Origin: Planctomycetota bacterium
Lineage (GTDB): Bacteria > Planctomycetota > UBA1135 > UBA2386
NCBI GenBank assembly: GCA_020848735.1
Contig: JADLHO010000188.1
Span: 1-38,152 of the forward strand
Length of the DNA: 38,152 nucleotides
Reading direction: 5' to 3'
A model generated the notes under the pieces. It saw nothing but the letters and a program-made list of their open reading frames with translations. It was not told the origin of the DNA and did no database searches. Shown piece by piece: positions 31,953-38,152 of this stretch. How positions within the stretch are numbered: the stretch's first letter is position 1; each line of letters begins with the position of its first letter. A program made the position numbers and the translations under genes.

Positions 31953-34508
31953 TCAGCGCGCCCGCAGCTCCGCAGCGGTGAACGGCTGCGTGCGCGAGGC
32001 CGTCGCCTGCCGCTGCGCGGCGACTGCCGACGGGCTCACGAGACTCGCCTCGTGATCCCAGGCGCGTCGCACGTGACTCAGGATCTCGGCGATCTCCTCG
32101 TCGCCGAGCTTCGCATGGTCCGGCATCAGGGGCAGTTCGTAGCGTCGCCCCGCCACCTCGATCGGGCCCGTGAGTCCCCGCAGCACGATGCGCGCGAGCA
32201 CGTCGGGATCGCCGAGCACCCATTCGGAGCCGAGCAGCGGTGGAGCGAGGCCTTCCAAGCCCTGGCCGCCCGGCTGATGGCAGGCCGCGCAGTGCAGCGC
32301 GTAGCCGGCCGCACCGCGTGCGAGCCGCTCGCGCTCGCCCGGCGTGAGCTCCGGCGTGCCGGACCCGGACTCGGCCGGGATCTCGATCGACTCGGCGAGG
32401 CGCTCCCCGACCTCACGCCGGACGGCGTTCTCCGCCTGGCGCAGGACCGCGACGGCCGGCGGGACGACCGCGAACGGGATGCGCTTGCTCCCCTTGCCGG
32501 GCAGGCCCTCGGCGAGGCCGCGCAGCAGCGCATCGCCGCGCTCGCGCGGACTCGTCGCGAGCGCGCGCTCGAGCAGCGCGGTGATCGCCGCCGCATCGCG
32601 CGAGCGCGCCACGCATTGCGCGAGGCGCCGCAGGCACGCGTCGCCCGCAGACCCGAGCGCCTGAGCGCGCGCGTCGTCGAGGAGCCGCGCCGCGAAGACG
32701 GGCTCCTCGCCGGCGAGACCGCTGATCACCGCGTCGCGGAGCGCGGCATCCCCGCCGTGGCGCGCGAGCAACGCGAGCAGGGCGTCGTGCACGGCCCGGC
32801 GCTGCGCCGCGTTGCCGCGCGGCGCGGCGCCGAGCGTGAGCGCGATCTGCATCGCGACGCGTGCGTCGGTCTCCGTCTCGGCCATGCCGCTCAGCGCGGC
32901 GATCGCGAGCACGTCGCCGCCGGCGACGCGCGCGTCGTGCTGGGCCACGGCGACACAACGCGGCGCCGGGTCGAGGTCGCGTCGGGCCACGGCCAGGGTC
33001 GCGCGGTCGAGCGTGCCCAGCCCGGCGAGCGTCCAGAGCGCCTGACTGCGCACCGCAGCCCGCGGCGCGCGAGCCACGAGTTCGCGCAACGCCGGGGCGA
33101 CGCGCCGCTCCCCCGCGGCGATCAAGGCCCGCTGCGCATGGTCGCGCACGTGGCCGTTGTCGTGCGCCACGAGCGCCACCAGCTCCTCCGCGCTGCGGCC
33201 CGCGACGACCACCGGCGGACGCCTTGGTCCCGCCGCCGGACGGACACGCCAGATGCGCCCGCGATGGGTCGGCGCCGCGAGCCCGCGCTCGTCGACCTGA
33301 CGCCGCAGGTACGTCGTCAGGTAGTTCCTGTGCTGGATCAGCCCGCGGTAGAGGTCGACGACATAGAGCGCGCCGTCGGGCCCATCCGTGAGGTTCACGG
33401 GACGGAAGCGCTCGTCGCTCGAGGTCAGGAACTCGGCGCCCTTCTCGGCGACCCGCCCGCGGCGCGAGGCACCCGCCGGTTCGAGCACCGCGCGCCGCAC
33501 GAGGTGCGCGCTCGGCTCGCAGACGAACGCATTGCCGACGAACGCCGTCAGCCAGTCGCCGCGGTACACAAACGGCGCGCAGGCCGCGGTGAACCGCGCG
33601 AGACGGCCGTCGGCGCGCAGGGTGCCGGATTGGTAGCCGCGGTTCACACCGGGCGTGACGCGCGCGGGCCAGAGCTCCTGGTCGCGGTCGTATTGCTGAT
33701 TGGCGAAGGCCGGCGACGCGAGGAAGGGGTGGCGCACCGCGTAATGCGGCGCCGCGGGGTGGCCGCGCAGGTAATCGCTGTTGCCGTTGTGGACGAGTCG
33801 GCCTTCGTCGTCGAAGGCGTGTCCCCATTGACCGCCCATCGCGACGGGCTCGCTCGTCACGCGCGTCCCCGCGAGGCGCAGCCGGCGATCGAAGCGTGCG
33901 AGGTGGATCCAGCCGTCGGGGCCGACCAGCGGCGTGTTCGCCGCGTGCTCGGGATCGCTGAAGCCGTTCGGATACTCGAGCCCGAGGTCGAGCCGCTCGT
34001 CGGCGCGGCCATCGCCATCGCGGTCCGCCATCAGCCAGATCGTCGGCGGCGCGACGACCAGCGCGCGGCCCTCGCCCAAGGGCAGCACGCCGCGCGGCAG
34101 CGCGAGGCCGTCGGCGAAGACCGTGCGCTCGTCCATCGCGCCATCGCCGTCGCGGTCGACGAGCACGACGATGCGGCCGTTCGGCTCGCCCTCGTTCGTC
34201 CCATCGGCGTCGGGCATGAAGCCGCGCATCTCGACGACCCAGAGCCTCGCCTCGGCGTCGAAGACCGCCGCGACCGGGTCCTCGATCAGCGGTTCGCTCG
34301 CCACGAGCTCGACGACGAGCCCGGCCTCGACGCGGAAGCTCGCGAGCTCCTCGGCCGGGCGGAGCGGCGGCGCGGGTGGGATCGTCAACCAATCCGGCGG
34401 CGGCGCCTGCACGGTGCCGGGCGCGTCCTTCTGATCGCCGCGCTGGGCGCGGAGCCCGCCGACCAGCGCGCATACGGCGGCGAGGGCGATCCACTTCGTA
34501 CGCTTCAT
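31953..34508 (-). CDS. PVC-type membrane-bound dehydrogenase with C-terminal cytochrome c domain
   Basis: An 851-residue exported protein starting MKRTKWIALAAVCALVGGL with a signal peptide. The first 400 residues form the propeller-like dehydrogenase domain typical of planctomycete/verrucomicrobial proteins of this family (VFDAEARLWVVEMRGFM, LVDRDGDGAMDERTVFADGL, NGFSDPEHAANTPLVGPDGW, NLTDGPDGALYVVDLYRG). A HEAT-like helical section follows at about 430-700. The end is a class I cytochrome c domain: haem-binding CAACH at about 740-744 and a likely methionine ligand in LPLMPDHAKLGDEEIAEIL. It probably oxidises a sugar or sugar derivative outside the membrane and passes electrons to the respiratory chain; the substrate is unknown. 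Its ATG overlaps the stop of the oxidoreductase gene by one base (TGATG). Confidence 0.92.
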   Translation of the reverse strand: MKRTKWIALAAVCALVGGLRAQRGDQKDAPGTVQAPPPDWLTIPPAPPLRPAEELASFRVEAGLVVELVASEPLIEDPVAAVFDAEARLWVVEMRGFMPDADGTNEGEPNGRIVVLVDRDGDGAMDERTVFADGLALPRGVLPLGEGRALVVAPPTIWLMADRDGDGRADERLDLGLEYPNGFSDPEHAANTPLVGPDGWIHLARFDRRLRLAGTRVTSEPVAMGGQWGHAFDDEGRLVHNGNSDYLRGHPAAPHYAVRHPFLASPAFANQQYDRDQELWPARVTPGVNRGYQSGTLRADGRLARFTAACAPFVYRGDWLTAFVGNAFVCEPSAHLVRRAVLEPAGASRRGRVAEKGAEFLTSSDERFRPVNLTDGPDGALYVVDLYRGLIQHRNYLTTYLRRQVDERGLAAPTHRGRIWRVRPAAGPRRPPVVVAGRSAEELVALVAHDNGHVRDHAQRALIAAGERRVAPALRELVARAPRAAVRSQALWTLAGLGTLDRATLAVARRDLDPAPRCVAVAQHDARVAGGDVLAIAALSGMAETETDARVAMQIALTLGAAPRGNAAQRRAVHDALLALLARHGGDAALRDAVISGLAGEEPVFAARLLDDARAQALGSAGDACLRRLAQCVARSRDAAAITALLERALATSPRERGDALLRGLAEGLPGKGSKRIPFAVVPPAVAVLRQAENAVRREVGERLAESIEIPAESGSGTPELTPGERERLARGAAGYALHCAACHQPGGQGLEGLAPPLLGSEWVLGDPDVLARIVLRGLTGPIEVAGRRYELPLMPDHAKLGDEEIAEILSHVRRAWDHEASLVSPSAVAAQRQATASRTQPFTAAELRAR

Positions 34509-35728
34509 CACAGAGACCACGTGTCGAGCTCCTCGAGGGGCACGCGCCGGCCTTCGCTCGCCGCGACGTAGGCCGCATAGACGACGCGCACGACGTCGAG
34601 CCCGAGCTCCCCGCTCGCGATCGGCGGCCGACCGCTGCGCGCACAGTCGACGAAGTCGGCGCACATGCCGAGGTGACCGGAGCTCCAGTCCTCGTCGGGC
34701 AGTGGCGTCGACCAGCCGGCGCTGCCGTCCAGCTTCTCCATCAGGTAGGTGTCGGCGAGCACGTCGCCGTGCGGCGTATAGGCCTGCAGCAGGTCGTGCG
34801 GACTCAGGTTGCAGCGGAAGCGCGCATTGCTGGCCTGGATCTCGAGGCGACTCTCCATCCCGCCGAGCGTCGTGTCGGCGCCCCACGCCACACCGCGGGC
34901 GCCATTGTCGAACTCGACGATGACCGTGCCCCAGCTCTCGACGTCGACCCACCCACGCGCGACATAGGTCGCCGCCTCGTCGTCGAGCGACGCGATCCGC
35001 GAGGGGTCCGCGACGTCGGCCGTGACCGCAACCGGCAGGATCGGCGCGCCACGACGGCGCAACCCCTCCTCCCGCATGAGCCAGAGCATGGCCCCGAGCG
35101 GATGGGCGCCGAGCCGCAGCAGGGCACCGCCGCCCGTGTGCCGCCAGCGCCGCGAATAGGGCGAGTGCGAGCCCTTGTGGCTCTCGCCGCCGCGCAGGTC
35201 GAGGATCGTCCCGTTCGCGCGCGCGAGCAATCCCGCCGCGCGGCGGATCGACGGCGCGTAGATCCAGTTCTCGCCGTACATCAGCCGCACGCCTTCGTCG
35301 GCGCAGACCTCCACCATCGCGCGCGCATCGACCGTCGCGAGCACCGCCATCTCGCGCCGATCGCGACCGGAGATCGCCTCGTCGCTGGCATCGGGCGGCA
35401 GGTCCTGCCCGACGTACGCGGTCAACGGCTTCGTGCAGACCACGTGCTTGCCCGCCGCCGCCGCGCGCTCGCAGAGCGGCCGGTGCTGGTCGTTCGGCAC
35501 GCAGAGGTCGACGAGCTGCACGTCGTCGCGCGCGAGCAGCTCCTCGACGCTCCGGCAGGCGTGCGCCACGCCCTGCTCCTCCGCGAAGAGCTCCGCGTTC
35601 TCGAAGCCGCGCGAGGCCACGGCGACGAGTTCGGCGCGCCCGGCGAGGGCGCGGTAACAGCGGGCACGGGTCTTCGCGAGGAATCCGGCGCCGAGGAGGC
35701 CGATGCCGAGCGGAGGCTGCGAGGGCAT
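34508..35728 (-). CDS. Gfo/Idh/MocA-family NAD(P)-dependent oxidoreductase
   Basis: A 406-residue protein. The Rossmann motif GLLGAGFLAKTRARCYRAL lies at about 10-28, and the family motif CTKPL (usually EKPL) at about 98-102 supplies the catalytic lysine. The C-terminal half carries the family's beta-sheet domain (GGALLRLGAHPLGAMLWLM and VIVEFDNGARGVAWGAD). Members reduce or oxidise sugars and sugar-like compounds with a nicotinamide cofactor; the substrate cannot be told. There is no signal peptide, so it is probably cytoplasmic. It is the first gene of the operon with the PVC-type dehydrogenase, a pairing that suggests a shared sugar-derivative pathway. Confidence 0.92.
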   Translation of the reverse strand: MPSQPPLGIGLLGAGFLAKTRARCYRALAGRAELVAVASRGFENAELFAEEQGVAHACRSVEELLARDDVQLVDLCVPNDQHRPLCERAAAAGKHVVCTKPLTAYVGQDLPPDASDEAISGRDRREMAVLATVDARAMVEVCADEGVRLMYGENWIYAPSIRRAAGLLARANGTILDLRGGESHKGSHSPYSRRWRHTGGGALLRLGAHPLGAMLWLMREEGLRRRGAPILPVAVTADVADPSRIASLDDEAATYVARGWVDVESWGTVIVEFDNGARGVAWGADTTLGGMESRLEIQASNARFRCNLSPHDLLQAYTPHGDVLADTYLMEKLDGSAGWSTPLPDEDWSSGHLGMCADFVDCARSGRPPIASGELGLDVVRVVYAAYVAASEGRRVPLEELDTWSL

Positions 35729-35818
35729 GGCGGGAACGACAATCGATCGCGGGGCGCAGCGCCAGTGCGGCTCCGGCGATCCGCGGCGCGCCCGCGTCGC
35801 GGCGCGTGCGCGACCCGC

Positions 35819-36499
35819 TCAGATCGGCTTCTTCGCCAGCTTCGCGAAGGTCGTCGCGAACCACGCATAGCTGTCGGCGTTCGTGCCCGCCTTGTGCGGC
35901 TCGACGGTGGCCATCTGGCGGCAGGGCTCCGCCTCGTACATATGGTCGTCGGTGCCGAGCGTCTTGTGCGTGAGCTCGTGGTAGATCGTGTGCGCGCGGC
36001 CGACGTCGCCCGGCGGCAGCGCGAAGTAGACGTTGGCCAGGTAGAGCCGGAGCCCGGAGCCGACGTGGTGCGACATCAGCGACGAGCCGCCGCGCTGCGC
36101 GGGGAAGACGAAGGCGTAGACGCTGGTCAGAGAGGTGTCGATCGGCGCCCCGGTGCCCACGCGCATGCCGCCGATGTCGAGGGACTGCTTGTTCTTCGGG
36201 TCGACGGTCGCCGGAGGCACGTCGATCCCGCCGTAGACCGCGTTGAGCTGCTGGTTCTGCCGACCGACGAAGGTGACCGTGATCTCGGGGTTGCGGATCA
36301 CCGCGTCCATGCGCTTCACGTTCGCGGCGATCCTGGTGCGATCGAAGGTCGAGAACCAGTAGCGGCAGTACTTCTCGAAGCGCGGCGTGCCGATGCCCTC
36401 CACCAGGCTGCGCGACATGGACTCGACGAGTCCGCATGCGGTGCTGGTCTCCTTCTGCTCGTCCGCGGAGATGCCGCCGTCGAATCGGATCTTGAACAT
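35819..36499 (-). CDS. M35-like (aspzincin) zinc metallopeptidase
   Basis: A 226-residue protein with the aspzincin signature: HELTH at 174-178, giving two zinc-binding histidines and the catalytic glutamate, followed by GTDD at 182-185, whose aspartate is the third ligand. NADSYAWFATTF near the end is also typical of lysine-specific/deuterolysin-type M35 peptidases. The N-terminus, MFKIRFDGGISADEQKETST, is not a signal peptide, which is unusual because most M35 enzymes are secreted with a propeptide. It may act in the cytoplasm, be exported by another route, or have a missed upstream exon-like start, though no upstream frame supports that. It stands alone, with about 80-90 bases to the gene on each side. 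Confidence 0.82.
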   Translation of the reverse strand: MFKIRFDGGISADEQKETSTACGLVESMSRSLVEGIGTPRFEKYCRYWFSTFDRTRIAANVKRMDAVIRNPEITVTFVGRQNQQLNAVYGGIDVPPATVDPKNKQSLDIGGMRVGTGAPIDTSLTSVYAFVFPAQRGGSSLMSHHVGSGLRLYLANVYFALPPGDVGRAHTIYHELTHKTLGTDDHMYEAEPCRQMATVEPHKAGTNADSYAWFATTFAKLAKKPI

Positions 36500-36527
36500 G
36501 GTCTCGCGTCCGGTGGTCCTGGCGCGA

Positions 36528-36533
36528 AGGGTA
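36528..36533 (-). promoter_or_regulatory. -10-like hexamer TACCCT ahead of the metallopeptidase gene
   Basis: On the minus strand CCTACCCT lies 28 bases ahead of ATG 36499. It fits TAnnnT and resembles GCTATCCT elsewhere in the window. It is a weak call. Confidence 0.25.
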
Positions 36534-36581
36534 GGGTGCGGAGCGGCGCGCGTCGAAGCGCGTCTCGCGGCGGAGCGCCGT

Positions 36582-37976
36582 TCAGCGCCAGCCGAGCACG
36601 ACGAGGTCCGCGCGCAGGCGCCCGCGGCCGCGCGGATCCGCGAGCACCCGGGCGGGCTCGCCGGTCACGAGCTCGTCGAGGCGGACGAGGCGCAGCCGGC
36701 GAGCGTCGGTCCGCACGATCGGCGTGGCCTCGTCGATCGCGAACTCGATCTCGCGCAACTCGCGGCCGTCGACGAGGACGGGTTCGCGGAGACGCAGCGC
36801 GAGTGTCGGCGGTTCGGCCGTGACGGCGATCACCTCACCGGCGAAGTCCCGCCCGATGCAGGTGCCCTGTTCGCGGATCGCGATCTTCTCGGCGAGGAGC
36901 GGCGCCCCGCTCGTCTGGCCGTGCCACTCGAGTTCCACGATCATGCCGCGGGCGAGTGCGGAGAACGGCAGATGCCCCGCGTGGCGCCCTCGCCGCGGCG
37001 ACCAGCGGATCCGCGCGTCGGAGGCATCGACGAGGATCTCGACCGGCTGCGGTTCGGGGAGCAGCCAGCTCCCCTTCTGCACCTCCAGCACCGCGGCGCG
37101 GAAGGTCTCGCCACCCGGCACGAGTTCGAGGATGGCGGCGCGCAGGCGACCCTTCTGCCCCTGCCCGGGCTGCTCGGAAGCCCCGCGATCGATCGCGGCG
37201 AGGACCACCAGCCGATCCTCCGCGTCGAGGAACCCGTCCACGACGAGTCGCGCGCCCGGGTCGAGCCCGGCGAGGAACGCGTCCAGCCCGAGCGGGTCGG
37301 GTGAGGGCTCGCGGAGCAGGAGCGCGTCCTCCGCGAATTCGAGCGTGACCTGCCGCGCATCCATGCCGACGAGCGAGCCGATGGCGTTCCGCGCCACGCG
37401 ATCGACCCGCAGCACGTCGACCAGGGCGAAGCGCAGCGGCACGACGTCGACCGGGGCGAGCTCGGTCTGCGGCCGCCAGTCCAGGAGCGCACCGGCGGGC
37501 TGCGGGGCGACGGGCTCGCGGTGGCGCAGCGCCAACGCCGTGGTCGAGGCACTGCCCTGCCACGGCGCGGCAAACGGCACGCGCATCAGGTGCGCACCCG
37601 GCGCGAGCGCCAGCTCGGGTGCCGCAGGCCGACGGGCGCGGAGCGAACCGTCGGCGAAGCGCAGGACGAGCGCGCTCCAGGGACCGGGGCCGATGCCGCG
37701 GAGCGCGACGAGTTCGCCCGTTCCATCGCGGCGAGCGAGCGCGAGCTCGGTCTCGGTCGCCAGCAGCTCGTCCCCGAGTTCCCCCGTGGGTGTCTCGAGC
37801 CGCGCGCTGGCGAGGATCCCCGTGATCTCGGCGTCGATCCCCGCGGCGCCGTCGAGGTAGAGGCTGGTCGAGAACGAGCTCGAGAAGGAAGCCGAGGAGC
37901 CGCCCCCGCAGGCCGTGATGCCGCAGAGCACGAGCGCGAAGAGGGCAACCCTGAACTTCGAAGCGGTAGCAAGCAT
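36582..37976 (-). CDS. Lipoprotein of unknown function
   Basis: A 464-residue protein. The N-terminus MLATASKFRVALFALVLCGI then TACGGGSS is a lipoprotein signal: hydrophobic stretch, lipobox ITAC with the cysteine at about residue 23, then a glycine/serine-rich linker. The rest is beta-rich and repetitive, with recurring short barrels of the pattern LVALRGIGPGPWSALVLRF, QVTLEFAEDALLLREPSP, RLVVDGFLDAEDRLVVLAAI and MIVELEWHGQTSGAPLLAEK. This recalls DUF5666-like OB-type repeats in bacterial lipoproteins, though I cannot confirm that family. It should be anchored in a membrane and face away from the cytoplasm. The function is unknown. It is divergent from the exported protein at the right edge. 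Confidence 0.75.
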   Translation of the reverse strand: MLATASKFRVALFALVLCGITACGGGSSASFSSSFSTSLYLDGAAGIDAEITGILASARLETPTGELGDELLATETELALARRDGTGELVALRGIGPGPWSALVLRFADGSLRARRPAAPELALAPGAHLMRVPFAAPWQGSASTTALALRHREPVAPQPAGALLDWRPQTELAPVDVVPLRFALVDVLRVDRVARNAIGSLVGMDARQVTLEFAEDALLLREPSPDPLGLDAFLAGLDPGARLVVDGFLDAEDRLVVLAAIDRGASEQPGQGQKGRLRAAILELVPGGETFRAAVLEVQKGSWLLPEPQPVEILVDASDARIRWSPRRGRHAGHLPFSALARGMIVELEWHGQTSGAPLLAEKIAIREQGTCIGRDFAGEVIAVTAEPPTLALRLREPVLVDGRELREIEFAIDEATPIVRTDARRLRLVRLDELVTGEPARVLADPRGRGRLRADLVVLGWR

Positions 37977-37981
37977 GGGGC

Positions 37982-37987
37982 ACCTTA
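37982..37987 (-). promoter_or_regulatory. -10-like hexamer TAAGGT directly ahead of the lipoprotein start
   Basis: On the minus strand TAAGGT ends 5 bases before ATG 37976, so a transcript from it would begin at about the start codon. No Shine-Dalgarno sequence lies between. It is the closest of the hexamers noted in this window. Confidence 0.35.
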
Positions 37988-38033
37988 CGCGCGGCGAGCG
38001 TGGGATGGCCCTCCGCGGTTTGCCCTTTCAGCT

Positions 38034-38039
38034 TACGGT
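38034..38039 (+). promoter_or_regulatory. -10-like hexamer TACGGT ahead of the right-edge gene
   Basis: CTTACGGT lies 27 bases ahead of ATG 38067. Between them GGAGA (from about 38056) can serve as the ribosome site, so this gene would have an ordinary leader. Confidence 0.3.
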
Positions 38040-38066
38040 CTGGGCCTCGACCTGCGGAGAACACTG

Positions 38067-38152
38067 ATGCAACGCACCGTACTCGTCATCCTCTCGGCCC
38101 TCCTCGGCTCCGCCGAGCTCTCACCCCAACGCGTGGTCTGGTCGCGCGAAAG
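38067..38152 (+). CDS. Exported protein, only the N-terminus in the window
   Basis: I translated this by hand: ATG 38067 opens a frame that runs to the window edge, 28 codons. MQRTVLVILSALLGSAEL then SPQRVVWSRE is a signal peptide followed by the start of a mature protein. A GGAGA ribosome site lies about 6-8 bases ahead. Nothing about function can be said. It is divergent from the lipoprotein gene at 36582-37976. Confidence 0.6.
   Translation, partial: MQRTVLVILSALLGSAELSPQRVVWSRE

Noticed and set aside
30838..32223. Longer version of the secreted protein starting near 32223
   Set aside because: It would add about 122 arginine-rich residues ahead of an obvious signal peptide and overlap the dehydrogenase gene.
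32052..34571. 839-codon plus-strand frame opposite the dehydrogenase
   Set aside because: Shadow of the dehydrogenase gene; no recognisable domain.
34509..36437. Read-through extension of the dehydrogenase frame (about 640 codons)
   Set aside because: It is antisense-free but out of frame with the real oxidoreductase and metallopeptidase genes on the same strand, and is arginine/alanine-rich; MKRTKW at 34508 is a proper signal peptide start.

Overview
The window looks like a piece of a very GC-rich planctomycete chromosome (phylum Planctomycetota). Three things point there: a PVC-type membrane-bound dehydrogenase with a C-terminal cytochrome c domain next to a Gfo/Idh/MocA oxidoreductase; five large Hanks-type Ser/Thr kinases carrying C-terminal WD40, TPR or sulfatase-modifying-factor (SUMF1/FGE-like) domains; and ECF sigma factors of the kinase-linked type. 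The large secreted beta-rich proteins resemble those of the Pla163/Poly30-like lineages, but the exact lineage is inference. I saw no rRNA, tRNA, CRISPR array or insertion sequence.

Layout. Positions 1-6136 (minus strand) hold a kinase-SUMF1 gene followed by a truncated secreted kelch protein, and a secreted beta-helix protein. Between them lies a decayed plus-strand kinase fragment that copies part of the kinase gene at 10876. Positions 6485-14925 (plus) hold two sigma/kinase cassettes: ECF sigma then kinase-TPR, and kinase-WD40 then ECF sigma. Positions 15012-18060 (minus) hold a MauE/DoxX-like membrane protein behind a large anchored beta-domain protein that is frameshifted near its 3' end. 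Positions 18258-25114 hold a kinase-WD40 gene divergent from a secreted protein, which overlaps a small anchored repeat protein.

Positions 25181-26510 (minus) hold the most unusual item: a tightly overlapping three-gene operon encoding a HEPN-domain protein, an unrecognised 165-residue protein and a SecB-like chaperone. It looks like a toxin-antitoxin-chaperone module with a HEPN toxin. Position 26940 onward is an EboB-like TatD-family hydrolase. Positions 27843-31857 (minus) are an operon of secreted protein, kinase-SUMF1 (catalytic loop HRDLT instead of HRDLK) and a small membrane protein. Positions 31953-35728 (minus) are the Gfo/Idh/MocA plus PVC dehydrogenase operon. Then come an M35-like (aspzincin) metallopeptidase, a lipoprotein and the first 28 codons of an exported protein at the right edge.

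How the parts fit (inference). Most of the window is signalling and cell-surface machinery: transmembrane kinases sense through their C-terminal domains, partner ECF sigma factors give transcriptional output, and secreted proteins are encoded beside the kinases. Several start codons sit only 5-21 bases behind a TAnnnT -10-like hexamer, which suggests short-leader or leaderless transcripts. Long antisense and read-through open frames are common because of the GC-rich third codon positions; these were set aside.
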